A DNA stretch of 64,000 nucleotides from Thermococcus aggregans (lineage in GTDB: Archaea; Methanobacteriota_B; Thermococci; Thermococcales; Thermococcaceae), in contig NZ_CP099582.1 in NCBI RefSeq assembly GCF_024022995.1, forward strand, positions 434,001 through 498,000, given 5' to 3'. This document shows positions 7,719 to 15,872 of the stretch, piece by piece. Under the pieces are notes generated by a model, which saw only the letters and a list, made by a program, of their open reading frames with translations, made no database searches and was not told the DNA's origin. Each line of letters begins with the position of its first letter. The stretch's first letter is position 1. Position numbers and translations under genes: made by a program.

Positions 7719-7736
7719 GTTTTATTTCCACTGGAA
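7719..7736 (+). repeat. Mini-ORB
   Basis: GTTTTATTTCCACTGGAA. It starts 68 bases after the previous mini-ORB. Both are followed by CT. Confidence 0.8.
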
Positions 7737-7800
7737 CTCATGCTGCCTTGAAATGTTGTTCAGAAGATGCACAACTACTCGTTGGGGGTTTACAAATAGG

Positions 7801-7818
7801 GCTTTATTTCCACTGGAA
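7801..7818 (+). repeat. Mini-ORB
   Basis: GCTTTATTTCCACTGGAA, one change from the other two. It lies 82 bases after the preceding one and about 95 bases before the radA promoter. Confidence 0.8.
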
Positions 7819-7910
7819 ATCTCAAGCCTTAATGCTCCATTTTTGCATTTTGGTTTTACTCATCCTTGATTTTGTAATTTTCAGCGGTTGAACGCTTTTT
7901 TCGGGCATGG

Positions 7911-7924
7911 GAAAAATATATAAG
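7911..7924 (+). promoter_or_regulatory. radA promoter box A
   Basis: GAAAAATATATAAG about 50 bases before the radA ATG is a strong archaeal TATA box with a purine-rich BRE-like 5' side. Confidence 0.65.
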
Positions 7925-7971
7925 CACTTTGGATGCACTACTATTTAGAATCATGCTTATGGGTGATAACT

Positions 7972-10500
7972 ATGGCGAGAAAAAAGAAAGTCGAAGATGA
8001 AATTAAAGAGCTCGAAGAGTTTGAAGAGCTCGACGATCTTGAAGAACTCTCAATTGAAGAAGATTCAATCGAAGAGAGTAGTGGATCAACCAAAAAGAAG
8101 GAAATAAAAACGTTGGAGGATCTCCCTGGAGTTGGGCCCGCTACTGCTGAAAAGCTTAGAGAAGCAGGTTACGACACCTTGGAGGCGATAGCAGTAGCTT
8201 CTCCGTTAGAGCTGAAAGAACTTGCTGGAATAAGTGAAGGTGCTGCTCTAAAAATTATCCAAGCCGCGAGAGAAGCAGCTAATATTGGAACCTTCATGCG
8301 TGCTGATGAATATTTACAAAAGAGAGCCGTTGTAGGCAAAATTACCACTGGAAGCAAGGCCTTGGATAAGCTTCTCGGCGGTGGAATCGAGACTCAAGCT
8401 ATCTCCGAGGTCTTCGGTGAATTTGGTAGTGGAAAGTGTTTTGCAAAAGACACGAGAGTATACTATGAGAACGATACTTTGGTTCACTTTGAGACCATCG
8501 AGGAAATGTACGAGAAGTATAAAGCGTTGAATGGGGAAATACCATTTGACACAGGCTTTGCAGTTCCACTGGAAACGGTCAGCGTCTACACATTCGACTC
8601 CGTAACTGGAGAAGTAAAGCGCACCAAGGCTTCCTACCTTTATCGCGAGAAGGTTAGGAAGATACTTCAGATCAACCTCTCCAAGGGAAGAACGCTCAAA
8701 ATAACCGCAGTTCACCCAGTGCTTGTTTTTAGAGATGGTTTAAAGTGGGTTCGTGCAGGGGAGCTTAGAGAAGGTGATATCCTCGTTGGCATCCGTAAGG
8801 TTCCGGCTAACACAGCTTCAGTGGCCAACGAGAAAGCGTATTTCCTTGGTCTCTTCGTTGCAGAAGGAACTTCCAATCCGCTCTCTATAACAACGGCATC
8901 AGAGAAACTCAAGGAATTTATCGTTAGCTTTATCAAAAAGCACGACGGATACGAGCCGAAAGTCGAAGTTAGACGCGGCCTCTACAGGATACTTTTCCGC
9001 AAGAGAACGGCTGAATGGCTTGGAGAGCTATCTAATTCGAACGCCCAAAACAAAAAGATTCCAGAGGAAATACTCAACGGAAACGAAGAAGTTATAATAA
9101 GCTTTCTCGCGGGCTACCTCGACGGTGACGGGCACGTCTCGAAGTCCAACGTGGAGTTCGTTACAAAGAGCAGAAGCTTGGCTGAAGGGCTTGTGTTCCT
9201 CCTGAAGCGCATTGGCATTTCACCAACTGTGTCCGAGAAGGTAGTTGGTGAGGAAACCTACTATAGAATTTTCATAACGGGGGAGGATAGAGCAGCTTTT
9301 GAGAGGGTTCTCCCTGCTTCCCTCCTTAAGAACTCGAAAATACCTTCCGGAGGCGTTGGAAGGTATCCACCGGCAGTTGCTAAGTATCTCTCAAAGCTCT
9401 ACACGAGGTTTAGGCTCCCAAAGAAGGACGGTGAAACTGCTTATCACATATTGACCCGTAACAAGGATGTCTGGTTCACTGAGGAAACCCTTGAACGGAT
9501 TGCCGAATACTTCAAGGACGCGCTTGAGAGACTTGAGCTCGCTAGAAAAGCTATTGAAACTGGAGAAACTCCAAAACTGCCATTTTCTTGGACTGTCCTC
9601 AGAAAGTACGGGTTCAATGATAGGCAGATTTCCAACTACCGCACGAGGGGACTTCCAAAGCGTGAGCCGAGGAGAAGTGAAGTTATCTTTGCTCTTATGA
9701 AGGAGATTGAAGAGCTTGAGAGGACGGCTAAAGATGCCCTTAAATTCATTGAGCTCATTAAAAAGCTTGAGTTTTACGAAGTGAAGTCCGTCGAGCTGGT
9801 TGACTATAACGACTGGGTTTACGATCTCGTGGTTCCCGAGACCCACAACTTCATTGCTCCCAACGGTCTTGTCCTGCACAATACTCAACTCGCTCATACA
9901 CTTGCCGTTATGGTCCAAAAGTCGCCCGAAGAAGGAGGGCTCAGAGGTTCAGTAATATGGATTGACACAGAAAACACTTTCAGGCCTGAAAGAATAAAGC
10001 AAATAGCCGAGAACAGGGGCATGGATCCAGATGAAGTACTAAAGAACATTTACGTTGCCAGGGCCTTCAACAGCAATCACCAAATGCTCCTTGTAGAAAA
10101 AGCCGAGGAAATAATTAAACAAAAGGCTGCGAGCGATAGACCAGTTAAACTTCTTGTAGTAGATTCCCTTACAGGACACTTTAGGTCAGAATATGTGGGA
10201 AGAGGAACCTTAGCGGAGAGACAGCAAAAGCTTGCCAAGCATCTGGCAGATCTACATCGTTTGGCAAACCTTTACGATATAGCAGTGTTCGTTACTAACC
10301 AAGTTCAAGCAAGGCCTGACGCTTTCTTCGGTGATCCAACAAGACCAATAGGTGGTCACATCCTGGCTCACTCAGCCACTGTTAGAGTCTACCTAAGAAA
10401 AGGAAAAGCTGGAAAGAGAGTTGCAAGGCTTATAGACTCTCCCCACCTGCCTGAAGGAGAAGCAGCCTTTAGAATCACAGAGAAGGGAGTCGAGGATTAG
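7972..10500 (+). CDS. radA: RadA recombinase with in-frame intein
   Basis: Archaeal RecA/Rad51 homologue that forms filaments on single-stranded DNA and catalyses ATP-dependent strand exchange. The start ATG at 7972 follows GGTGAT. The acidic N-terminus leads into a helix-hairpin-helix domain ([17 protein letters not shown], about residues 47-63). The Walker A loop GEFGSGK is split at residue 155 by a 482-residue intein (156-637); the C-extein resumes with TQLAHTL, restoring GKT. Walker B ([14 protein letters not shown]) and the ssDNA loops ([16 protein letters not shown]) follow. The spliced protein would be about 360 residues, the normal RadA size. It sits beside oriC, and nucS follows after one inserted gene. 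Confidence 0.97.
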   Translation: MARKKKVEDEIKELEEFEELDDLEELSIEEDSIEESSGSTKKKEIKTLEDLPGVGPATAEKLREAGYDTLEAIAVASPLELKELAGISEGAALKIIQAAREAANIGTFMRADEYLQKRAVVGKITTGSKALDKLLGGGIETQAISEVFGEFGSGKCFAKDTRVYYENDTLVHFETIEEMYEKYKALNGEIPFDTGFAVPLETVSVYTFDSVTGEVKRTKASYLYREKVRKILQINLSKGRTLKITAVHPVLVFRDGLKWVRAGELREGDILVGIRKVPANTASVANEKAYFLGLFVAEGTSNPLSITTASEKLKEFIVSFIKKHDGYEPKVEVRRGLYRILFRKRTAEWLGELSNSNAQNKKIPEEILNGNEEVIISFLAGYLDGDGHVSKSNVEFVTKSRSLAEGLVFLLKRIGISPTVSEKVVGEETYYRIFITGEDRAAFERVLPASLLKNSKIPSGGVGRYPPAVAKYLSKLYTRFRLPKKDGETAYHILTRNKDVWFTEETLERIAEYFKDALERLELARKAIETGETPKLPFSWTVLRKYGFNDRQISNYRTRGLPKREPRRSEVIFALMKEIEELERTAKDALKFIELIKKLEFYEVKSVELVDYNDWVYDLVVPETHNFIAPNGLVLHNTQLAHTLAVMVQKSPEEGGLRGSVIWIDTENTFRPERIKQIAENRGMDPDEVLKNIYVARAFNSNHQMLLVEKAEEIIKQKAASDRPVKLLVVDSLTGHFRSEYVGRGTLAERQQKLAKHLADLHRLANLYDIAVFVTNQVQARPDAFFGDPTRPIGGHILAHSATVRVYLRKGKAGKRVARLIDSPHLPEGEAAFRITEKGVED
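8437..9882 (+). other. RadA intein with LAGLIDADG homing endonuclease
   Basis: The 482-residue insertion begins with Cys ([10 protein letters not shown]) right after the Walker A Lys and ends [13 protein letters not shown] before a +1 Thr. These are canonical class 1 splice-junction residues. Block B is near [10 protein letters not shown]. Two DOD endonuclease motifs are present, [11 protein letters not shown] and [13 protein letters not shown]. Base composition is visibly GC-richer than the flanking exteins (for example about 55% in one 60-base line against 45% in the C-extein), which fits horizontal spread. Endonuclease acids are present, so it may still be active. Confidence 0.95.
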
Positions 10501-10538
10501 TCTTCTGTGTAGCTAGAGTTTAGGATTACTCTAAGTCT

Positions 10539-10557
10539 ATTACTTTTTTCTTTTTTC
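10539..10557 (+). terminator. T-rich terminator after radA
   Basis: The run TTACTTTTTTCTTTTTTC starts about 40 bases after the radA stop. Archaeal RNA polymerase terminates at such T tracts. Confidence 0.5.
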
Positions 10558-10558
10558 A

Positions 10559-10590
10559 GGCCTCGCCCTTTAGGGCGAGGAGGAGGTCAG
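10559..10590 (+). mobile_element. Solitary right-end sequence of a TnpB-type insertion element
   Basis: About 32 bases containing a CCTCGCCC/GGGCGAGG hairpin with a TTTA loop and then AGGAGGTCAG. They match the downstream end of the TnpB element at 44056-44086 at all but about three positions. No tnpB or left end is nearby, so this is a solo end left by deletion or imprecise excision. Confidence 0.65.
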
Positions 10591-10687
10591 GAAGAAATTG
10601 AAAGACTAAGAGACACAAAAGGTTTGAAAATCGTAGTTGTTACTAGATTGAGGTTAGCACCTTTGTGAAATGGGGAGGGAATGGCAA

Positions 10688-11440
10688 ATGGAGAATGAGG
10701 TAATTTATGAGGAAAGGGAAGAGATTGGGATAATAACCTTAAACCGGCCGGAAAAGAGAAATGCTCTTTCAAAGAGTATGCTTTCTCAGCTGGCGGATAT
10801 TTTGCATAAGATTGCTGACGAAAGAAGGGTTAAGGTAGCTATTATAAAAGGCGCAGGAAAATGCTTTAGCTCAGGACATGACCTCAAAGAAGTTCTCAAC
10901 AGTGATTTACACGACGCCGAAGAGACATTTGAGAACATCAAGAGAGTTATGATTGCTATTAGAGAGGCACCCCAGCCGGTAATAGCCCAAGTTCATGGGT
11001 ATGCTTTGGCAGCAGGCTGTCAGCTAGTTGCGGCTTGTGACTTAGCCGTAGCATCCGAAGAAACGAAATTTGCGTTGTCTGGTATTAACGTTGGCCTCTT
11101 TTGCTTTACGCCAACTGTATTTGTCAGTAGGAATATATCAGCTAAGAGAGCATTCGAGATGGCATTTACAGGGGAAATGATAACGGCTCAAGAGGCCTTG
11201 GAGTGGGGTCTAGTCAACAAAGTCGTGCCAAAAGAAAAGCTAGAAGAAGAAACGATGGCATTGGCAAAGAAGCTAGCGAGGCACAGCCTTAGTGTTCTAG
11301 AAACTGGAAAGAAGTTTTTCTACAGGCAATTGGACTTAGATTGGGAAAATGCACTCGAATATGCTACAAAGACGATTATCCTCTGGTCTCAAACGGAGGA
11401 GGTAAAGAAAGGCATAATGGCATTTCTCGAGAAGAAGTAA
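10688..11440 (+). CDS. Enoyl-CoA hydratase/isomerase (crotonase) family protein
   Basis: 250 residues from ATG 10688, chosen because GGGAGGGA lies six bases upstream; an ATG at 10670 has no such site. Crotonase features are the NRPEKRNALSKSML start, the first oxyanion-hole loop FSSGHDL, and the second oxyanion segment VHGYALAAGCQLVAACDLAV. The segment holding the second catalytic Glu in true hydratases reads GINVGLFCFTP here and lacks an obvious Glu, which recalls ECHDC3-like divergent members. Substrate uncertain. It sits between radA and nucS next to a solo insertion-sequence end, so it may be a late insertion. Confidence 0.85.
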   Translation: MENEVIYEEREEIGIITLNRPEKRNALSKSMLSQLADILHKIADERRVKVAIIKGAGKCFSSGHDLKEVLNSDLHDAEETFENIKRVMIAIREAPQPVIAQVHGYALAAGCQLVAACDLAVASEETKFALSGINVGLFCFTPTVFVSRNISAKRAFEMAFTGEMITAQEALEWGLVNKVVPKEKLEEETMALAKKLARHSLSVLETGKKFFYRQLDLDWENALEYATKTIILWSQTEEVKKGIMAFLEKK

Positions 11441-11567
11441 AGCTTCTATTCTTCCCTATTTTTCAAATGCAGACTTATATTATTAACTATTAGGGAAGGA
11501 GCTATGGCTTCAAAAGTTTAGCTCCTTTAACTTTTTAAACTCTTCTTTAAATTTCCTTTGAGGACCT

Positions 11568-12320
11568 ATGAAAGTAGAAGCAAAGTTAGATCCCACTCCA
11601 GAAGAAATTGTAGACATCTTTAACCGGGCACTTTCAAAAGAGGCCATAGTGAATATATTCGCCCATTGTAGAGTTTTTTACGATGGAAGGGCTAAAAGCG
11701 AGCTTGGTCCAGGGGATAGGGTGATAATAATAAAGCCCGACGGTTCCTTTTTAATTCACCAGAAAGAAAAGCGGGAGCCCGTCAACTGGCAGCCACCGGG
11801 GAGCTCAGTTGGGCTTGAAATAAAAGATGGGAAGCTGTTCTTAAAGAGCATTCGGCGAAAGCCCCGGGAAATTCTTGAAGTAGAGCTTCTGAAAGTCTAC
11901 CTTATCTCCTATTTTCAGGCGGAAGACTATGAAGAGTTGGCATTAACGGGTAGCGAAGCTGAGATGGCCGATTTAATCTTTGAGAACCCCTCTCTAATTG
12001 AGGAAGGCTTCAAACCTCTTTTCAAGGAAAAGCCCATAAAACACGGGATCGTGGATGTTTTGGGGAAAGATAAAGACGGAAACATTGTTATCCTTGAGCT
12101 TAAGCGCAGAAGGGCAGATTTGCACGCTGTTAGCCAGCTTAAGAGGTATGTTGAGGCTATGAGGGAAGAGTATGAAAATGTTCGTGGTATTCTGGTTGCT
12201 CCATCTTTGACATCTGGTGCCAAAAAACTTCTGGAAAAAGAGGGTTTGGAGTTCAGAAAACTTGAGCCTCCAAAAAGAGAAAAATCTAAGCGGGGAATCC
12301 AAAAGACACTCTTTGATTAG
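11568..12320 (+). CDS. nucS: Endonuclease NucS (EndoMS)
   Basis: The 250 residues match the NucS length. The N-terminal beta domain binds DNA. The C-terminal RecB-like nuclease shows LTGSEAEMADLIF (E130/E132), HGIVDVLG (D163), VILELKRRRA (E177, K179) and the AVSQLKRY helix with Gln190. The C-terminus RGIQKTLFD is a PCNA-interacting peptide. EndoMS/NucS cuts both strands at mismatches and also acts on branched or flap DNA, and PCNA stimulates it. The stop overlaps the convergent DUF473 gene by four bases. Location next to radA fits a repair neighbourhood. Confidence 0.96.
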   Translation: MKVEAKLDPTPEEIVDIFNRALSKEAIVNIFAHCRVFYDGRAKSELGPGDRVIIIKPDGSFLIHQKEKREPVNWQPPGSSVGLEIKDGKLFLKSIRRKPREILEVELLKVYLISYFQAEDYEELALTGSEAEMADLIFENPSLIEEGFKPLFKEKPIKHGIVDVLGKDKDGNIVILELKRRRADLHAVSQLKRYVEAMREEYENVRGILVAPSLTSGAKKLLEKEGLEFRKLEPPKREKSKRGIQKTLFD

Positions 12321-12697
12321 CTCATTGCCATCTCATGCGGCAGCATTTCTCTAACCTTTACTTTCATCACATCGCCCTCGCTTGAAACTTCGATTACCTT
12401 TCCAAGCCCTACGAGCCTTAACTGTATTCTGCACACAGTGATTTCCCGTTCATCGCTTTCTTCCCATGGTATTCTCTGCTCCATCTCTTCAATCTTCATA
12501 ACCTCTGCTATTATTCCTTCTGTCCCTCTGGTTATGTCCTGGGGAGTCTCATATGTTAAAAATAGTTTCTCTCTTGCCTTTAATCTTCTAGCCACGATAA
12601 CATTTCTTGCACTTCTCACCTCTATTGTCCTGTAAGGATTCTTCAAAAGTTGATCGAGAGCTCTCCGGGCTATCCCACCAAGTACAGGGAGCTCCAT
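12317..12697 (-). CDS. DUF473 family protein
   Basis: The 126-residue protein starts MELPVLGGIARRALDQLL. It has a predominantly beta C-terminal part (ITVCRIQLRLVGLGKVIEVS) and the phrase YETPQDITRGTEGIIAEVM. This fits the archaeal DUF473 family, often found with nucS in Thermococcales. No catalytic residues are obvious. The start is preceded by AGGTGAGAG. It lies 10 bases downstream of the PAC2 gene on the same strand and is probably co-transcribed with it. Confidence 0.75.
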   Translation of the reverse strand: MELPVLGGIARRALDQLLKNPYRTIEVRSARNVIVARRLKAREKLFLTYETPQDITRGTEGIIAEVMKIEEMEQRIPWEESDEREITVCRIQLRLVGLGKVIEVSSEGDVMKVKVREMLPHEMAMS

Positions 12698-12706
12698 ACT
12701 CTCACC

Positions 12707-13429
12707 TCATAGATAAACGCTTTCATATTCTTTTTCAGCCCTTCTTCTCGCAGACTCCATTTGTTCATGCATTTTTCTTAATTGTTCTTCTATCATTTGG
12801 GCTTCCTTTAGCAGGGGCTCCGTTGAAACTTCCATGGGGACGAGTTTCTTGAGCACCTCAATTACGTTGGCTGCCGCTCTCGGATCTGGTCTGTCCCCAA
12901 AAGTCTCTCCTAGAAGGGCGTATGCTTTGAGCTTTTCTTTACTTGCCTCCCATAAGAGTTTTCCGCTCATTCCCATTATGGAGCCGTATTTTAGTATTTT
13001 GACTCCCAGTTTCTCCAAGTCCTTGTTCTCGTTTTCACTCCCGCCTACGCCCCAGACTTCCATCTGCTCCTTGAAAAAGCCAATTCCCATTCCACCCAGC
13101 GAAATTACCTTCTCAGCATTGTTCTCTTTTAGATAGTTGATGATTTCCTTTGCTATTTCATTTACCAGCGTTGGAGGTATGTATATGTCTGCAACTGCAA
13201 TGATTATGTTGTCCTTTCCGTAAAATCTCAGCGGTGGGTTTGGCTTTCCCTCAAGAATTAGCGACATCGGTGGTAGGAATTGACTCTCAACATAGCCTAT
13301 CATATCCATATTGAGTTCTTTTGCTAGAAAATTGGCTGCTATGTGTCCAACAAGCCCTATTCCGGGGTATCCCTCAATGAAAATAGGTCTTTCAATTTTT
13401 GGGAGTATCAGCTTGACGGGTTTTTCCAT
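12707..13429 (-). CDS. PAC2 family protein (proteasome assembly chaperone-like)
   Basis: 240 residues. The PAC2 hallmark is IFIEGYPGIGLVGHIAANFL near residue 16, followed by NIIIAVADIYIPP, VISLGGMGIGF and a long charged coiled-coil tail (about 200-240). Archaeal homologues (PbaA/PbaB) assist 20S proteasome assembly, although many paralogues have unassigned roles. GGGGTGATACC precedes the ATG. No C-terminal HbYX motif is seen; the last residues are YESVYL. The exact paralogue cannot be fixed from sequence alone. Confidence 0.85.
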   Translation of the reverse strand: MEKPVKLILPKIERPIFIEGYPGIGLVGHIAANFLAKELNMDMIGYVESQFLPPMSLILEGKPNPPLRFYGKDNIIIAVADIYIPPTLVNEIAKEIINYLKENNAEKVISLGGMGIGFFKEQMEVWGVGGSENENKDLEKLGVKILKYGSIMGMSGKLLWEASKEKLKAYALLGETFGDRPDPRAAANVIEVLKKLVPMEVSTEPLLKEAQMIEEQLRKMHEQMESARRRAEKEYESVYL

Positions 13430-13528
13430 GGTATCACCCCTACAATAATTTAGTAATCAAAAGTTATTAAATTTTTCGTTGGCAACCCTTAAATAGTTTC
13501 TTCAAAAATTTTTGTTCTGGTGATGTCG

Positions 13529-14302
13529 ATGCCGAAGATTGGAATTATTGGTGGTTCTGGAGTTTATGGTGTCTTTGAGCCAAAAGAGACCGTTAAAGTG
13601 CACACTCCATATGGAAGACCATCAGCTCCAGTGGAAATAGGGGAGATAGAAGGAGTCGAAGTTGCATTTATTCCAAGGCACGGAAAGAACCATGAGTTCC
13701 CACCCCATGAAGTGCCTTACAGGGCGAACATTTGGGCCCTTAAGGAGCTTGGCGTTGAGAGGGTTATAGGAATTACAGCCGTTGGTTCCCTTAGAGAAGA
13801 ATACAAGCCCGGTGACATCGTAATTACCGACCAGTTCATTGATTTCACAAAGAAGAGGGACTACACTTTCTATAACGGTCCAAGGGTTGCCCACGTTTCA
13901 ATGGCCGATCCATTCTGTCCAGAGATGAGGAAAATCTTCTACGAAACTGCTAAAGAATTAAACATCCCTGTCCATGAAAAAGGTACATACGTCTGCATTG
14001 AGGGTCCAAGGTTCTCAACGAGGGCCGAATCAATGATGTTCAGACAACACGCCCACATAATTGGAATGACCCTTGTGCCGGAAGTGGTTTTGGCGAGAGA
14101 ACTTGGAATGTGCTATGTTAACATCGCTGCGATCACTGATTACGATGTGTGGGCAGAGAAGCCAGTAGATGCTCAGGAAGTTCTCAGAGTTATGGCCGAG
14201 AACAACGAGAAGGTAAGGAAGCTCCTAAAGGCTGGAGTCCCCAAGATTCCTGAGGAAAGAAAATGCGGCTGTGCAGATGTGCTTAAGACAATGTTTGTTT
14301 GA
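13529..14302 (+). CDS. mtnP: S-methyl-5'-thioadenosine phosphorylase
   Basis: 257 residues from ATG 13529 ([14 protein letters not shown]), with GGTGAT five bases upstream; ATG 13523 is also possible. Phosphorylase signatures are the phosphate-binding [39 protein letters not shown] and [15 protein letters not shown], with the C-terminal CGC pair of hyperthermophilic MTAP. It cleaves MTA to adenine and 5-methylthioribose-1-phosphate, salvaging by-products of polyamine synthesis. The next plus-strand gene is an MTA/SAH deaminase. I recall Pyrococcus furiosus carrying this gene beside cdc6; no cdc6 is present here. Confidence 0.95.
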   Translation: MPKIGIIGGSGVYGVFEPKETVKVHTPYGRPSAPVEIGEIEGVEVAFIPRHGKNHEFPPHEVPYRANIWALKELGVERVIGITAVGSLREEYKPGDIVITDQFIDFTKKRDYTFYNGPRVAHVSMADPFCPEMRKIFYETAKELNIPVHEKGTYVCIEGPRFSTRAESMMFRQHAHIIGMTLVPEVVLARELGMCYVNIAAITDYDVWAEKPVDAQEVLRVMAENNEKVRKLLKAGVPKIPEERKCGCADVLKTMFV

Positions 14303-14502
14303 TTTTGATATTTTTAACTTTCTTTGATACACCATGAAGCAGAGCACCAAACTTAAGGACAATTTGACACACTGTCTCCGGTAGCTATCTTATTTTTCCA
14401 AGATGCTCAAAGGGCGTCCTAAAAACGCTTTTATTTCAAAGCTTTTTCCGACATCTTTTTAACTTCCATTGGAAACACACCGCTTCAAAAGGGGGGATTG
14501 CC

Positions 14503-15777
14503 ATGAGCATTCTCATAAAAAATGGCTACGTAATTTATGGGGATAATCTTGAGGTTATTAAGGCTGATGTCTATATTGAGAATAACGAAATCTCCAAAAT
14601 TGGCAAAGACCTTAATGTTGGGGCGGATTACGTTATCGATGCGAAGGGAAAAGTTGTTTCTCCGGGGTTTATAAATGCTCATACTCATTCTCCGATGGTT
14701 ATTCTAAGGGGCCTTGCAGACGACCTCGCGTTAATGGAATGGCTTCAGAACCATATATGGCCAATAGAGAGAAAGCTAAAACCTGATCACATCTACTGGG
14801 GTGCTCTTCTTGGAGTTCTGGAAATGATAAAGAGTGGAACAACCACGTTTGTTGATATGTATTTTCACATGGAAGAAGTTGCCAAAGCAGTCGAGAAGGC
14901 TGGAATGAGGGCTTATCTGAGTTATGGCATGGCTGACCTTGGAAATGAGGAAAAGAGAAACACCGAGATTAAAGAAACTCTCAAGCTCCTAGAGTTCATC
15001 GAAAATTTGGATTCTCCTAGGGTAGAGTTTCTCTTTGGTCCTCACGCCCCATACACATGTTCTCCAGAGCTTTTGGGGTGGGTTAGGGAAAAAGCCGATG
15101 AAACAGGAAAGAAAATAACTATCCACATAAGTGAAACGAGAGATGAAGTAAGGCAGATAAAGGAAAAATACGGCAAAACTCCGGTAGAATTTTTGGACGA
15201 GCTTGGCTTTTTGAAAGATGATGTTGTAGCTGCCCATGGAGTCTGGCTGAGCGATAAAGAAGTTAAAATCCTTGCTGAAAAAGGGGTTACAATAGTTCAC
15301 AACCCTGCAAGCAACATGAAACTGGCAAGCGGTGTCATGCCCTTAAAAAAGCTGCTCGATGCGGGAGTTAACGTGGCTCTTGGCACAGATGGGGCAGCAA
15401 GCAACAACAACTTGGACATGGTTGAGGAGATGAAACTGACTTCTCTTCTCCACAAAGTTCACGATTTAGACCCAACAGTAGCTGATGCGGGAACGATATT
15501 CAAGATCGCCAGCCAAAACGGTGCAAAAGCGCTAAATCTGAACGCTGGGGTCATAAAAGAAGGTGCTCTTGCGGACATTGTAATTTTTGACTTCAACAAG
15601 CCACATCTGAGGCCAATAACCAATGTGATCTCCCACATAGTTTACTCGGCAAACGGCAGTGATATAGAGACTACAATCATCGACGGGAAAATAGTAATGC
15701 TTGACAGGGAAGTTCTTACTGTTGATGAGGAAAAAGTTCTTGATAAGGTTCAGGAGATAATTGACGAGCTTCGCTAA
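14503..15777 (+). CDS. mtaD: 5-methylthioadenosine/S-adenosylhomocysteine deaminase
   Basis: 424 residues, amidohydrolase superfamily. Metal ligands are visible in NAHTHSPMVILRG, in TIHISETRDE and in GTDGAASNNNLDM. A further conserved segment is FGPHAPYTCSPELL, and VVAAHGVWLS carries another conserved His. The start ATG follows GGGGGG. The enzyme deaminates MTA, SAH or adenosine to inosine-type products, connecting methionine salvage to purines, in line with the MTA phosphorylase 200 bases upstream. The family also contains guanine and chlorohydrolase-like enzymes, but motif content favours MtaD. Confidence 0.9.
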   Translation: MSILIKNGYVIYGDNLEVIKADVYIENNEISKIGKDLNVGADYVIDAKGKVVSPGFINAHTHSPMVILRGLADDLALMEWLQNHIWPIERKLKPDHIYWGALLGVLEMIKSGTTTFVDMYFHMEEVAKAVEKAGMRAYLSYGMADLGNEEKRNTEIKETLKLLEFIENLDSPRVEFLFGPHAPYTCSPELLGWVREKADETGKKITIHISETRDEVRQIKEKYGKTPVEFLDELGFLKDDVVAAHGVWLSDKEVKILAEKGVTIVHNPASNMKLASGVMPLKKLLDAGVNVALGTDGAASNNNLDMVEEMKLTSLLHKVHDLDPTVADAGTIFKIASQNGAKALNLNAGVIKEGALADIVIFDFNKPHLRPITNVISHIVYSANGSDIETTIIDGKIVMLDREVLTVDEEKVLDKVQEIIDELR

Positions 15778-15872
15778 CTGTTTGATCCTTTTAGCCTTTT
15801 AAATAATCCAAAAGGGGGGCGGATAATAAAATCTTAAATATTCTGACATCGTTAATCTCCTTGGTGAGTGTT

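Larger units (their letters stand above)
7061..7910. other. oriC: Chromosomal replication origin (oriC) region
   Basis: About 850 bases hold no credible gene but carry a structured set of Orc1/Cdc6 recognition boxes. Two long ORBs lie in inverted orientation (7300-7327 and 7578-7605), each a TTCCAGTGGAA core plus a T-rich arm and a run of six G (or C). The roughly 250 bases between them are AT-rich (7363-7560), as expected of a duplex-unwinding element. Three mini-ORBs follow at 7651, 7719 and 7801. This matches the described Pyrococcus origin layout. radA lies directly downstream. The short open frames here are artefacts of the repeats. Confidence 0.85.

Noticed and set aside
7300-7818. Degenerate CRISPR array
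   Set aside because: The repeats are only about 18 bases, spacing is irregular (68 and 82 bases, then far more), one long copy is inverted, and the G/C run plus AT-rich centre fits replication-origin boxes.
7694-7891. 65-codon open frame upstream of radA
   Set aside because: It is made largely of the repeated mini-ORB sequence read in frame (FHWK, FISTG), without a ribosome site.
8564-8574. TTCCACTGGAA core inside radA's intein
   Set aside because: Lacks the T-rich arm and G/C run and lies in coding sequence, so a chance match is likely. The same goes for similar cores near 5693 and 31613.
9391-9918. 175-codon minus-strand frame inside radA
   Set aside because: Antisense shadow of a clear RadA/intein coding frame.
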